DNA of 64,000 nt from Puffinus mauretanicus (GCA_023333565.1 JAJKFH010003256.1:372001-436000), one strand, 5' to 3'; shown: positions 12,101 through 23,122, counted from the stretch's first letter. A program made the numbers and translations. Notes: a model not told the origin generated them from the letters alone.

Positions 12101-15100
12101 CAGCACCTGCACACCTGTTGCACCCGTGCTGGGGTGCACAGCTCCCGCACCAGCAGACCTGCTCTAACGCTGTGACAACCTGCCTCGTGTCTCATCCCAC
12201 CTCTCATGGCAATGAGACTCTTGGAGGAGCTACAACAACTTTGCACCTGGCAATGCCCAACTGGCGCAGGGTGCCCGTGCTGGGTGCCCATACCTGCCAA
12301 CAGCAGTCTGCTGTCAAGCCCTTGCCTGGAGGCAGCGTTGGGCATCATGCCCTGGCACAGGGACCATCACCGAGCCCAGGGCTCCCGGTCACTGTGCTCA
12401 ACCGCAGAGAGCTACCGGCAACCACTGTAAACCACTTCAAAACTGTGAGGACCAGCCCTGCCCAGCATACCCCAGAAGCCTGTTCTGCACATCACCGTGC
12501 TCCTGCCCTCCCCATTATGCTGGCTCACAGACCGTGGCACATACCAAGACAATCATGTCCCAGAGCTCCTTCAGCAAGCACACCTCCCTGCGGCATGCTT
12601 TGAGTTGTTTATATTCTGGGACCGACACTTCGAACAGCCCGGCTGATTTGGACAGGGCTGCCAAGTCGCTCTCCATGGCGGCAATGCTCTTCTGTTGCTG
12701 GCCAGAGAAAAAGAAAAGGTCTCAGCTGGGGACCGTGTGCCAGGGACACGTCTCTTACTCCAGCGATGGCTCCGTCCCCACTGCAGCATGGTGGGGGTGG
12801 GAGACTCGCTGCCACAGGGCCAGACCCTCCCCGTCAGGCTGGGAGCCGGAGCCGGAGCCACAGCGGCTGCCCCTCCCCAGTCCCACTGTGTAGCAGTCAG
12901 GGCACAGGGCCGGGGATGGCTGGGCAGTGCCGACGGGGACAGCGGTGGCCCTGATGTCCTCTCCTTCCTTACCTTGTTCAAGGACTTGTAGGGGTCTGGG
13001 TCAGTGTACGACAAAGGGGCTTTTTCCCGGAATCTCTCCCGGAAGGCGTGTTGCCGGATCTGTGTGGGGAGGACGAGGCTCAGGGGGGGCAGCCGGGAGC
13101 TGGCAGCCGGGGAGAGCAGCGAGGTCTTCCTGAAATTGCCGGGAAGCTGCTCACTTGCCCCCCTCCCATCCCCAAGCCCCCGGGTGGGCACCTCGAACTG
13201 CTGGCACTTCTTGTGGATGATGTTGACCTCATTGGCTTGCAGGGGCGCCGCGCTGTGCTTGACGCGCAGGCAGAGTTTCTTGGTGCCATCCCAGTGCTCG
13301 GGGAGCTCCTGCAGCGAGCACCGCACAGCATCAGCAGCCTGGCCCCAGGGACCCTGCACCCAGCCCCCCGCATCCCGAGCAGCTCACGTGGAGCTGCAGG
13401 TGGATCTCCTCCGGCATCTCCTCTCCGTAAGTGCTGAGCAAAGCAACCGTCTCCTTCAGGGGCTCAAACATGCTGTCGGTCACTGTCTGCCTCTCCTTTA
13501 CCCTCATCAGGTGCCCCATCACCTCCACCAGCCCGTCATAGTCTCCCTCCTCCAGAGGTTTACTCAAGCCGGTGTTTGCCTCTTGGATGAAATCCTGCAG
13601 CTCCTGGAGGCTGGGAGGAAGGCAGCGGCGCTCACCGGGTGTCCCCAACGGGGCTCACAGCTGGCCCCGTGCTCGCCTGGGACTCGCTCTGCAGGGCTCG
13701 GCCCCCCAGGGACTCGCCCCCACGGCTCCGTCCCTCGGGAGCCAGCCCTGCCCCGGCACACGGTGGTGCCTTCACCACAGCCCAGTCGGGCTCCAGTCAC
13801 CAGGAGTGCCCCGTCCCCGGTGGGGAGCTCGCCAGGCTCCTACCTGGTGGTGACGTGGTTGGCAAGGTGCTGCCGGAGCACCAGGCCCCGGCGCCTGACG
13901 ATGCCCAGCAACGCCTGCTTGAAGGGGCGGCAGTCGCTCTGCAGCCACCCCCCAAACACCTCGGTGTTCGCAAACTCTGACACCTCCTCGCACAGCGCCT
14001 CGCATGCATCGATCTGGGGACGAGAGCTGGTCACAGCCCGTGGCCATCACCTGCCTGGGCACCCGGTGTCCTCCGGGGCACCCAGTGCACCCCAAGCACC
14101 CGCCCCATACCTCCTGCTGAAAGAGCTGGAGGTCTGGGGTCCCGTTGGCCAGGGGCTTCTCTGGCCATGGCTCCAGCTCCTCAGGGCTGGGGGCACTGCC
14201 CAAGGTGAGGAAGCGCTGCAGGAACTCCCCGGGGTCCTCCAGCCACAGGTGGGCTTGCTCCTCGAAGCCAGCACTGTACTCCTCACCTTCCGTCATGGCA
14301 CTGACCACCAGCGACACCACCTCCTCCCGCATCCTGCTGAGGTCTGCCTGCTCCTCCAGCATGGTCTGAAGGGACAGGCAGAGCTCTTGGGGACCGGCTC
14401 AGGGGACCGGGCATCCTCGCCCACATCCAGCTGAGCCGGGAGGGCCACCCATCATGGACTGACCTTGTAGCTCAGCTTCCCCTCCAGCAGCCGAGGTATG
14501 CATGCCGCGGACGCGTAGGTATCACTGAGCAGGCTCTCCACCAGCTCCAAGAAGCTGTTGTCATCTCCCACCTCCAGCGAGGGATGGTACTGCACTCTGC
14601 CGTCGCACAGCTCCATGCGCACCTCGAACAATGGGGCCAAGTTGGCCTGAAAGAGGTCAGTGCCCCATGTGGTGCTTCATGTCCCACGTCCCCCCCGGCC
14701 CCAGCCCCGCGGTCCCCCCATGGCGGGGATGAGGGGGATACCAGCACCTGCGGCACTCACTGCCCAGGTGCACCGGGGAGCACTGGGACGGACACGTTTG
14801 GCCTCCAAACGCCTGAAGAAGCTAACAGCAAGCAGTGAGACAGCACAGGCAAAGAAGGGGCACCGCGCTGCAGGGCAAACCTGGACCTACGTCAGGGGCC
14901 ATGTTGGTGAGCAGGAATTGCAGAGATGTGTGGACAAGTCTGAAGAGTCCATCCAGCACGATTCCATCTATGCATCCCACATAGTCCAGCCATATCTGTG
15001 ACAACTTGTCAGCCTTAAACAGACCTGCATTCTCCTGCAAGCAGAAAAACCCAACTAACACTTGTCAGTAAACACCCAGCAAATGTACCAGCTCCTAACA

Positions 15101-18100
15101 CTGCGAGTGAGTCCCCGCTCATGGCCCCTTTGGGTTTGGCCTGCCTGGCAGTCGCACGGATCCTGCATCCTTCCCTTCTCCTAGCTGTACGACACCAGAA
15201 GCTGCAGCCAAGACCTCACCCCGGGAGGGCAGTGGATTTCTGGAGTCCGTGTGTGGTGTTTTATGGTCCTTCAGTGGAGCCTCATCTCAGCAGAGACCGG
15301 AGGATGGCACCCCAGGTTTGAGTCCAACGCTCACAGTTACAAAAGGGGGGACACCACTGGGTTCAGAGCACCGCAGCACGCGAGTTGTTAAACCAGCTCC
15401 CACTGAAGCGTCCTGGGACGTGTCTTACCTCCACCATCTCCTGGATCTTTACACCTGCATCCCTAATGGCAGCATAGCGCTTGGTTAAGGTGTTTGCTTT
15501 CCCGTCCAGGTCCAAGAGCGCTCCCTCCTTTTTGTCTTTCCTTTCAAACAAGGGAGCGGCTGAGCATTCCTGCAGGGAGAAGATGACAGGGCTGCTCCGC
15601 TGTGCTGGGCAAGGGTAAATCCCTGCAGGAAGCTTCCCGGGAAGGCACTCGTAAAGCACCAGCAAAAGCTACCTCCATCAGCTGGGTGATATTTTCCATG
15701 TTTAACTTTGCTTTCTGGACCCTGGTCTGCAAGTCGTACAAGATCTCTCTCATCTCTTGGATGTAATCCATGACACCTGGGAGGAAAATGCTTGTCCAAG
15801 CTTGACAGGTTACGCAGACGCCTCCAAGGCAGCAAGCTGTGGTTGGGGCAGTCGGGGCTATTCACGACAGGGGGGGCACACTGTCCAGACCCCCGCCTCA
15901 CCCATCCACCCATGCCTGCAGGGCGGGGGTCTGCATTTTGGGTGTGATGGCTGTGGGGACCCAAGGGCAGCTGCTGGGCGGGAGGCAGGATGGTGCCAGG
16001 GGCCGGAGACCCCCCAAAACGCACAAAGAGCATCTCCGGCCTTGGGCAGCCAAGGGTGGGTTTGTACCTTCATGGTGCCAAAAGAGGGTGTGCTCCGCGC
16101 TGGCCAGCTGGCCGTCCACGGCCTCCAGCTCCCCCGCCACCAGCGGGAGCTCCAGTGGCAGCAGCCTCTGCTTCACCTGGGGAGCCAACGCGTCCGCAAG
16201 TGAGCGCTGCAGGCGGAGGGACCCTGCTCCAGCTGAGATGTGCTCACTAGGGCACCGGTTTTACAGAGGAATGGGGTCCCCACCCCACTGACACGGAGTT
16301 TGGGGGGTGGAAGGAGGCCGGTGTGACGGCACCAGCAGCAGCTTGTCTCAGCCACGGGATGGGCAGGAACCCAGGGTGCCAGTGATGTGCCCGGTGTGCC
16401 CTACCCTCCCTGGGCTTCCAGGACCCGTTTTATAAGAGCTTCTCCCCTGGGGGGTCCCCAGCCAGTCTCAGCCTGGCCACGCTCAGGGCGTGGAGTAGCA
16501 GTCGGGTTGTCTCCCCTTGGCAACCTGCCTCATTGTACCAGCCAATAATAAGATCCAGGTTGTCCACAAACTTTTGGAAAGTCTCATTTTGAGCAAAGAG
16601 GCTCTTGGCACTGCCTGGGATATCCTTCTGCTGCTGGAAGTTCAAGTACTTCACCTCCCGCAGAACAGCGATGAGCTGTGAGACACAATGGCCGGAGACA
16701 AGGCTTGTTAGTAAAACTCGAAAAGTCTCACCACAGCCTCTGAGAAAGTCAGATTTACATTCAGGCAGGGCGTTCCCCTGCGCCAGGTTGGCTGCCTGCA
16801 CCAGCACTGACCTCTTTGCTGAAATTCACGCTGAGGAGGGAAGAGCAGGGGTCCCTCAGGATCAAGGGCTGCTCCAGGCTGAAATGGCAGTCCTGGCCGG
16901 CTCCGTGCACCCACTCCTCATAGACCTTTTTGCGGTAACCTTGCAGCAGTCCCACCATTTCTTCGAACTTCCCAGACACCAGTCTAGCTTCAGCACTGAC
17001 CATCACACTGTCAAGGTCATGATAAAGAAGCAGCTGCTGCAGTAGAGCACGGGAGGATACAGATGCCGGGCCAGACCCTGTCCCGGCTGCTGCCCTGCAT
17101 CCCCATGGGGTGACCCGCACGTACGGGTGGCCGATGGCGAACAAGTCCCTGTATGGCCCCTCCAGCCGCTGCTGCAGCTCCAGAGCCCACTTCAGCTGCC
17201 CGGCCACCGGCGGCATGTTTTTGTTGATGGGCAGGCCCCCCCCGCACGGTGGTGGGGAAGCGGTCTGGGCGTCATACAGCGCCTTCACGTTATCCAGCTC
17301 GGCATTGAACATTTCCAGCAGGGCTGAGTAATAGGGAGAAACCTCAGCCTTTATCAAAGGTCGCTCCAGCAGGGAGGCAAACATGTGCACCAACTGCGGG
17401 AGGAAGAGGCGCTGACTTCTGTGCTCCAGAGCATCACCGGAACAGCCCGGTGACACCCCCACGGTCACTCCCAAGTGCATGGGTGCAGCGCTCCATGCTC
17501 AGGCCTCCAGCACTCAGGCAAGGATGCCCCATGCCCAAGGGCAGGACCCATCGAGCCCGGGGGGGGACGTGTACCTTCACAGCGGATGCCAAGCAGTTGC
17601 AGTCATCAAAGCCTTGGCAGAAGATGGTGGCCAGTCGCCTGTCCACGTCCTGAATCTTCTCCTGGAACTCTGCAAAGTCTTTGTTCAATTGCTGCCAGTA
17701 AGAGCAAAATTATTTAAGCCGGAGCAGCCTCTGTGCTTCCTTCCCAAATCCTTCCTGAAGGATTCGCTGAACCCGGACGCCCCAAAGCGAGCACGTGTGC
17801 TGCCATGGGACAGTTTTACACGCAGCTCTTCCAGCATGTTCTGGCAAGTGATCTTTTTGATTAGCAGATGCATACACTTCCATACCAGCATTCACTTACC
17901 TCTTCTGCGGGATCTAAGGGATCATATTTGCAGTCAGCAAAACCCTTGATGAGTTCAGAGACCTCCTCATAGATCTGAAACACCTGGCTCCCAAGGATGT
18001 TTCCTCTCACTCCTCCCAGCTCTGCCTTCTCCAGCTTCAGAAACTCGATAGCTGTCTGGTACAGCTCCTGGCGAGCACAAACCATCATCTCACCTGGCTC

Positions 18101-21100
18101 CTCTCAGTGGCAAACCCCGGCTCCCTGTGCCAGCGCTGCGGGTGCAGGAGCTGCAGCACCGGTGCAGGGCTGCGTCCTGCAAGTTCACCACTCCCGAGGA
18201 GCATCCTTCCTGGGAATGCTTTGCGGCCTGGCTTGGGGTGCCCGTCCGGCCCTGGGTGCACGGGGGCATGGATGGTGTGTAGGGAACGATGCCGCTGCAC
18301 TCCCAGCAATGCATCACTGCTGGACTCCCACCTCCCCTCTGCTCCTTGCCTGCACCGGCGGCCCCAGCCCACCCCAGTTCTGGAGCAGAGTTTACACCTG
18401 TGCCGCTCTCAGGGGACCACCCCAGCATCCCCGGGGCAGGGGGAGCCCACATGGGCCTGGCGCCACGCTCTGAAATGCTGTGCTGTCACCTCAATAGTCT
18501 TGAGCCTGTGCAAGAAGGAGTCCATCCTCCTGAAGACGAGGGAGGGGGGGAACTCCCAGAGCTGCGGCTCCTCCTGGAAGTGGAGAGGGGCTGTCAGTGA
18601 GCAGAGCTGGTGTGGATGAGGCCAGGCAGACCTGCACCAACCCCTGCACCAACCCCTGCACCCACCGGGAACAATGTGGGCATCAGGTCGGAGCAGTAAG
18701 TGCTGTAGGACCCGAAGAGCTTCTCTATGGTGGAAATGCTCAGTCTGATTCCCTCTAAGGTCTCATCGGTTTCTCCTTGCAGCCCCTTCATCACGTCCTC
18801 GGGGGTCAGGAAGTTACGGGTCTAGGACAGGCAGATGCAGGCAGGGGCCGTCGGCAGAGGGGAGCAAGGTGGCTTCTCCTGCCCTGGTCCACCCTCCAGC
18901 CCCATGGGCTCGCTGGTGATCGCCTGCAGCCCACACCTGCCCCAAACCCCCTCCAGCCCTACGTGGGGGCTTTGCTGGTCCCTTGATTGGGGTGTCTCTA
19001 CATCACCCCATCTGGGCTTCCCACACCTGCCCCGTGTCACCCCTCCTGCCAACGGTCCCACACGGGGGTGGCTGGAGGAGGCGGTGGTGGCTTGGTCCTG
19101 CCCTGCCCCTGTCCCACTGAAGCCGCCGCCGGGCCTGGGGCTCTACCATCTCCATGAGGAGGTTGCAGATCTCCTGCAGGACGACGATGACGCGGGCGGG
19201 TGAGCTGTAGTGCTGGGAGTGAGCCCGGAGGAGGCGGACGGTGCACAGCACCCTGTCCAAGTAGGGCTGCAGCTGTGGGAGCAGAGCCTCATTAGTGCCA
19301 GGCTGTGGCCACGCTAACGAGGGTTGGGGAGAGCCAGGGTGGATCTGCACTCGCATGCGGCCTCTGGGGCTCAGCACTGCACCTCTACCCGATGAGGAAG
19401 CCAGGCAGTGCCTGGTTATTTTGCCACATATAACTTACCTGCGAGTAATCCACTTGCTCCATCTCTTCCAGCAGGATCCGAAGTGGTTGCAGGTGGAGGC
19501 TGACGTCCTTAGCTTCCTCCAGGCCTTGGCCAGAGGAGAAGCTCCACGTCAGGGATGGGGAAGCCTTGCCGGAGCGGCGAAAGGCAGCTACCCACCACAT
19601 CGCTCAGGGGCTTACCGGTGCTGACGTCCCTGAACATGGTCTGGAGCGCCGGCCAGTAGCAGCTGTTGGCCTTCTCCAGCATCTCGGCCAGCGCCGTCAC
19701 TCGGGGCGAGAGCAGCTGGGAGGGGAGAGGTGGCGGGCTCAGCACCGGGCGCTCAGCACCGGGGATACGTGGCTGCCAGCCGCCCGTGGGTGAGCCGGTA
19801 CCTGGTTGTTGATGCACTGCAGGTTGACTGCCCTGGTGTGCCAGAACTTGAACTCTGTCCTGGGCAGGGGGTGCAGCCCCTCCAGCAGCGGCTGTGCTGA
19901 GTCCTCACTCAGGATGTCTCTGATCTGGTGGGACCACTCAATGACAATGGTCTCGATGGAGTGCAGCACCGAAATGTCCACAGGCCCCGCCAGGCTGAAA
20001 GGCACTATGCTCCAGCACTGGCACTGGCCCCGAACCGCCCCGGGGAGCCCCACTGCCCCAGGGGAGCCCCGCACACACGCTTGCAGGCACCGCCACTAGC
20101 ACGGCAGCCCAGCACGAGCCGCTCGAAGGTGCTCTGCTGCTGAGGGGCAGCTGTGCCCAGCGATGCTCAGGGACCGAGCTGGCATCCTGGCTCCCATCCC
20201 TCCCAGAGGGACTTTGCTGCCCTGGGCCCCTGCCAGGCTTTGCTGGCACCGAGCGGTGCTGGCAGCACCTACCAGTCCAGGACGGTGCTGGAGTCATTCC
20301 GGCTGTCCAGGTGCTCTGGCAGTGGGAGCAGCAGCTTCCCCTGGATCTTCCCGCCCATCACGAACATCTCGTTCTTCAGCCGGTGGGCTTGTCGCACAAC
20401 GTCCTCCACCACCACTCCGGGCCAGCCCGCCATGTTCTCCCTGCTCAGGAGCAGGGGAGACACGACCTGGAGGAGAGGGCTCGGTCAGGCGCTTGGTCGT
20501 GAGCACCGGCTCTCCCGTTGCAAAGGGCAGCATGCAGACGTGCTGGTTTGCACAGCATCCCCTCTTGCTGCCCACCCGAGCCTGGTCTCAGCCCAGCCAG
20601 AGCTCCGTCAGCCACAGATGGGTTTTGCTGATGTTTTTCTCATCAGCACAACCAGGAGTCCCCTCACCCTGCAGCAGGTTTCCAACTCACAGTTTGGGAA
20701 GTGCTGGAGCGGTGCAGTGAGTGCACCCAGTGGGGTCAGGGGCTGGTGCATGAGGAAAAGCCCCTGGCATTGAAGAGAAGGAATTGCAGGGGCTCCTGGG
20801 GCCTGACTCAGCTTTCGTGTGCTCTGGGCTGGCAGAGTGGGAATATTTATGGGGAGTTTGGGAGAAATCCACTCAGACATTTCCCAGCAGTGGAGCACGG
20901 GTAAGGGGGAATTACACTGAGTTTTTAAAACCACAGGGAGGAAGTGATCCAGCTGGGCCCCGGGAGAAAATTGGGCTTGTGACCTTCACCCAGCTCTGTG
21001 TCCTTGTGGGGCTTGGTCAGCCCACCAGCACAGTGGGGCGGGCGGCCGTGAGCCACCACAAGGCCAGGACCAGCACCTGGGGCAATTTTTCTTCTACTAA

Positions 21101-21592
21101 TTTCCCTTAGTTGCTTCTTGACCCATTTAAAGTTTTGGCTACAGCAGCCCGCAGTGGGTGTCCAGCGGCACCGGCGTGTGCAAGGAGCTCTGCTCATCCC
21201 GCCTGCCCCGAGCCGGCGCCCGGCGCCTGCCCGTGTGGGCGACCCACCTCCTCCACCACGGTGATGAGCTGCTCCACTGGCGAGGGGCCAATGTCTCCCA
21301 CCAGCAGCCCACTCCTGCAGTTCTCCTGGGTGATGTTCTCCCTCTTCTTCTTCACAAAGTAGACGCCCTTGCCCCTGAGGGCAGGCGGGAAGCAGGCGGT
21401 TGACAGGAGCTGCCCAGCGGGGTTCAGCCCCAGCACCAGCTCCAGCACGTCGTGTTGCTTGAAGAACTCATCCAGCACGGCTGTGGCCTCCTCGCTGCCC
21501 ACAAACTTGCTCCACTTGTCTGGCCGGACCCGCAGCAGCAGCGTGGTGAAGCTCTCCAGGAAGCCATGCAGCTCGTCCAGTGCGGCTGACAT
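1..21592 (-). CDS. DNAH17: DNAH17, axonemal dynein heavy chain (5' part, 51 coding exons; 3' part beyond the window)
   Basis: Motor heavy chain of the outer dynein arm, a member of the DNAH9/DNAH11/DNAH17 group; in mammals DNAH17 is mainly the sperm-flagellar form. It hydrolyses ATP to slide axonemal microtubules. The gene reads leftward. Fifty-one exons with AG acceptors and GT donors (one GC donor) join in a single frame of 8,144 nt, that is 2,714 codons plus two bases, about 60% of a ~4,460-residue family member. The start is the ATG at 21592-21590, with A at -3. Order of domains: tail (exons 1-24), linker (25-33), AAA1 (34-39), AAA2 (40-44), AAA3 (45-51). Exon 51 is cut by the window edge. 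DNAH17 rather than DNAH9 is chosen from the close residue match and from CYTH1, USP36 and TIMP2 lying beside it in the human order. Introns over 300 bp (for example 2269-3006, 4502-5069, 11976-12544, 20467-21247) show nothing beyond the repeats listed separately. Confidence 0.95.
1018..1076. repeat. CATCCCAC-type degenerate short repeat
   Basis: Repeated CATCCCAC and CGTCCCAC words at about 10-bp spacing in the intron between DNAH17 exons 48 and 49. A similar CCCGTCCCATCC array lies at 3648-3680 in another intron of the same gene. Confidence 0.6.
3325..5207 (-). CDS. DNAH17: DNAH17 exons 40-44: AAA2 module
   Basis: Exons in coding order: 5070-5207, 4369-4501, 3961-4088, 3695-3843, 3325-3607. 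AAA2 binds nucleotide, mostly for structure. The P-loop GNTGCGKS is at about residues 2129-2136 (exon 40). The Walker B-like [15 protein letters not shown] lies at about 2203-2217 (exon 42), and exon 43 holds [18 protein letters not shown]. The acceptor of exon 42 is at 4089-4090 rather than 15 nt inside the exon. The longer form gives [13 protein letters not shown], which keeps phase and matches the family. The P-loop differs slightly from the GNAGSGKS-type sequence of related chains but keeps the glycines, lysine and serine. Confidence 0.95.
5368..8301 (-). CDS. DNAH17: DNAH17 exons 34-39: AAA1 module, main ATPase site
   Basis: Exons in coding order: 8141-8301, 7902-8058, 7371-7475, 6714-6871, 5980-6118, 5368-5595. 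This is AAA1, whose ATP hydrolysis powers motility. The P-loop GPAGTGKT is at about residues 1848-1855 (exon 35). The Walker B region [12 protein letters not shown] has its acidic pair at about 1900-1901 (exon 36). Exon 37 has the sensor-region stretch [19 protein letters not shown], and exons 38-39 have the [13 protein letters not shown] and [12 protein letters not shown] stretches. All nucleotide-binding residues look intact, so the site should be catalytically competent. A CR1 fragment sits in the intron between exons 37 and 38. Confidence 0.96.
5758..5777. repeat. (TATTC)n short tandem repeat
   Basis: About four pentanucleotide units in an A+T-rich intron of DNAH17. Too short to call a CR1 terminus, although CR1 elements end in similar ATTCT-containing repeats. 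Confidence 0.75.
6266..6546 (-). mobile_element. CR1-type LINE fragment in a DNAH17 intron
   Basis: On the plus strand the stretch runs through motifs typical of the reverse complement of the CR1 3' region: CTTGTCCAGCCTCCTGCTCC, GAGTTCCTCCAAGGACAGAG, CCTTCCAGTGCTTAACCA, then TAGCTGAAGGTGGCAATTAG and CTCTTCTCCAGGCTGAGCGG. In intact copies the third and fourth motifs are much further apart, so this copy carries an internal deletion near 6420-6440. The LINE sense strand is therefore minus, the same as the host gene. It lies in the intron between exons 37 and 38. CR1 is the dominant LINE family of birds and other sauropsids, which supports the organism assignment. The ends are approximate. Confidence 0.82.
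8788..11975 (-). CDS. DNAH17: DNAH17 exons 25-33: linker (mechanical element)
   Basis: Exons in coding order: 11727-11975, 11377-11499, 10801-11148, 10630-10721, 10323-10449, 9942-10094, 9334-9459, 9061-9168, 8788-8919. They cover about residues 1290-1775, the linker (DHC_N2 type) that bends across the AAA ring in the power stroke. Sequence is highly conserved: [73 protein letters not shown] and [18 protein letters not shown] are all readable. For exon 31 the acceptor before GTC GAG (high end 9459) is preferred over one 24 nt further out, because it gives [12 protein letters not shown] as in the family. Exon 27 (348 nt) is the longest in this block. Confidence 0.94.
9793..9808. repeat. poly(T) tract of 16 bases
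   Basis: Simple homopolymer in the intron between DNAH17 exons 30 and 31. It reads as poly(A) on the gene strand. There are no flanking features of a processed insertion. Confidence 0.85.
12545..16675 (-). CDS. DNAH17: DNAH17 exons 13-24: distal tail up to the linker
   Basis: Exons in coding order: 16529-16675, 16068-16176, 15673-15776, 15429-15569, 14891-15034, 14464-14646, 14111-14365, 13844-14013, 13388-13610, 13192-13308, 12973-13059, 12545-12697. They encode about residues 679-1289, helical tail bundles rich in charged residues. Landmarks are [19 protein letters not shown] (exon 13), [17 protein letters not shown] (exon 16), [15 protein letters not shown] (exon 20), [15 protein letters not shown] (exon 21) and [11 protein letters not shown] (exon 23). 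Exon 13 ends in WYNE and must be followed by VK to keep the frame. The only donor that does this is GC, at 16527-16528 (see findings). All other junctions are GT-AG. Introns shrink to 79 bp (13309-13387). Exon ends were chosen by phase, and every phase matches its neighbour. Confidence 0.9.
16812..21592 (-). CDS. DNAH17: DNAH17 exons 1-12: N-terminal tail
   Basis: Exons in coding order: 21248-21592 (start), 20273-20466, 19802-19994, 19616-19715, 19439-19524, 19147-19272, 18666-18821, 18490-18573, 17900-18067, 17575-17691, 17125-17393, 16812-17007. They encode residues 1-678 of the tail, the part that docks the heavy chain to its partner heavy chain, intermediate chains and the outer doublet. 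Family landmarks are [10 protein letters not shown] near residue 23, KGVYFVKKK in exon 1, [19 protein letters not shown] in exon 3 and CQGFDDCN in exon 10. Two boundaries were decided by family alignment plus phase. Exon 4 uses the donor at 19614-19615, giving DVSTGLEEAKD. The exon 11 to 12 junction uses the GTACGT donor and the acceptor after 17007, giving [12 protein letters not shown]. Introns are 84 to 781 bp. The tail is the least conserved part of the protein, so single boundaries here carry more risk than in the motor. Confidence 0.88.
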
Positions 21593-23099
21593 CCTGCCAG
21601 CACCAGGCTTGGCCACGGCTCCCCAGTGCCTGCAGGGGGGGCAGGCGAAGCCCTGCTCAGCCAGGGCTGTGCAGACCCCACACCCCAACCCCTCCACGCT
21701 CCCCTTGCTGCCCCCCCGCCGCTGCCCTCAGTCTTCCCTCTGCACACTGCAGCCTCGGGGGGAGCTGCCAGCCCCATCCCTGCCTGGCCCCATTGATGCC
21801 CCAGCTCCATCGCGCCCCCAGCTCCATTGCCCCCCAGACTGCCCCATCCCTGCCTGGCCCTACTGCTCCGCTGCCCTGCCGCACCCCTCAGCTCTCCAAC
21901 AGCCTCCAGACACTGTCCGCAGCCCAACTGACACCAGCTGCAGCCCCAACCGACACCAGCACCGGCCCCAACTGACACCAGCTGCAGCCCCAACCGACAC
22001 CAGCACCGGCCCCAACTGACACCAGCTGCAGCCCCAACCGCACCAGCACCGGCCCCAACTGACACCAGCTGCAGCCCAACTGCCTTGGAACTGCAGGGCT
22101 GCCCCCCCTGCCCCCCCGCAGAATCCCTGCCTGGCGTCCCTTGGCCAGGGCTGTTTGCCCGCGCACCCACCACCCTAGCCAGGCTCATGACGCGGTGCCA
22201 AGGGCTGCCCTGTCCAAGGTGGGCAGGGTCTGTGGTGGCGGCTGCCCCCGGCTCTGCCAGGCTCCCCACCATGGCCTGGGTCTCTGCACAAGTATGCAGG
22301 CGGCTGGACCAGTCTCCCCCAGCCCCAGCATGGGCTCTATGGCTCCCAGCTCACCCTTGGCCCTGACTTGCTTTCAATCACATTCCCATTTACAGCTGGT
22401 ACCACCTGGGGGAGGTTTGATACTGCAGAGCCCAGCACAGGACCAGGGCTGGTGCAGTCGTTCCCCCCCAGTCCCCGTCACAGGCAGGGCAGGGCCCATC
22501 CCCTCCACAGTGCTCGGCCATCCCGCAGCTGCCAGACCAGAGCTGGGATGTGAGCGGGGGGTACCCGAGGGGGTGCCCCACCACCCCCATGTCTCAAGCC
22601 CCCCACAGCGGTGCAGCTGGGGGTCCAGCCCTGCATGGTCCAGCCTGCAGGTCCCTGCAGGTAGGCAGCTGCGCCCGGCCCAGCCAAGCTCGGTGCCAGC
22701 CCCACTGCACACTGGACGGGTGGCACGCAGGATGCAGGACCAGGACCCATCCCGACCCGGCTCGACCCCCCCCCCCCACCTTGCAGCAAGGTCCACAGGG
22801 AACCCTCCTGGCGGCTGAGGGGAGCTGGCGAGGGCACAAGGCACACAAACACCTCCCAGCGCACCAAGAAACGAGAGGCCTTGAACAGGAACAGGCAGAG
22901 ACTCAAACCAGGACCATGTTGGCCACAGCATTGCCAGCTTCATCCAACATGGCATTGCTGTGGAGCTGAGCACCGAAATCTTGGGGCTGGGAGAAGCACG
23001 AACACAGTTGCAAAGCCGGGGCACAAGGCAGAGGCTGGCGGTGAGGGGCCGGGGGCTCCTGCCCGTCCCGAGCCGCACACAGACCACAGGAGGCCAAGG
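21593..23099. other. DNAH17 5' flank and DNAH17-CYTH1 intergenic region
   Basis: This 1.5-kb stretch separates the DNAH17 start codon from the CYTH1 poly(A) signal. A pyrimidine tract ending in CTGCAG on the minus strand (acceptor at 21630-21631) lies 37 nt upstream of the DNAH17 ATG, so part of the 5' UTR may be on a further upstream exon. A 22-bp minisatellite lies at 21923-22082. I see no TATA box, no clear ciliary X-box and no reading frame with family resemblance. The sequence is G+C rich but has few CpGs compared with the CYTH1 and USP36 starts. Confidence 0.5.
21923..22082. repeat. 22-bp minisatellite, about 7 copies, two alternating unit types
   Basis: Seven head-to-tail units of 22 bp (two of 21 bp) begin at 21923, 21945, 21967, 21989, 22011, 22033 and 22054, followed by a partial copy. 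Type A carries AACTGACACCAGCTGCAG and type B carries AACCGACACCAGCACCGG. They alternate A-B-A-B-A-B-A, so the true period is 44 bp. Unit 6 lacks one base. The array begins 331 bp upstream of the DNAH17 start codon. Confidence 0.93.
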
Positions 23100-23116
23100 C
23101 TGAGCGCGGTTCGGTG

Positions 23117-23122
23117 TTTATT
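23117..23122 (-). terminator. CYTH1: CYTH1 poly(A) signal AATAAA
   Basis: TTTATT on the plus strand, so AATAAA on the gene strand, 1.2 kb past the CYTH1 stop codon and at the edge of the A+T-rich 3' end. The cleavage site would be about 10-30 nt further left. Confidence 0.7.

Noticed and set aside
13004..14434. 476-codon open frame on the plus strand
   Set aside because: It lies antisense to seven DNAH17 exons (19 to 23 in part) and crosses their introns. It has no family resemblance and is explained by the base composition of the opposite strand.
19592..19715. Longer DNAH17 exon 4 ending at 19592
   Set aside because: It keeps frame but inserts eight extra residues. The GTAAGC donor at 19614-19615 gives the family sequence without an insertion.
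1..21592. DNAH9 or DNAH11 as the identity of the dynein
   Set aside because: The sequence agrees better with DNAH17 in the tail and linker, and CYTH1, USP36 and TIMP2 are the neighbours of DNAH17, not of the other two.
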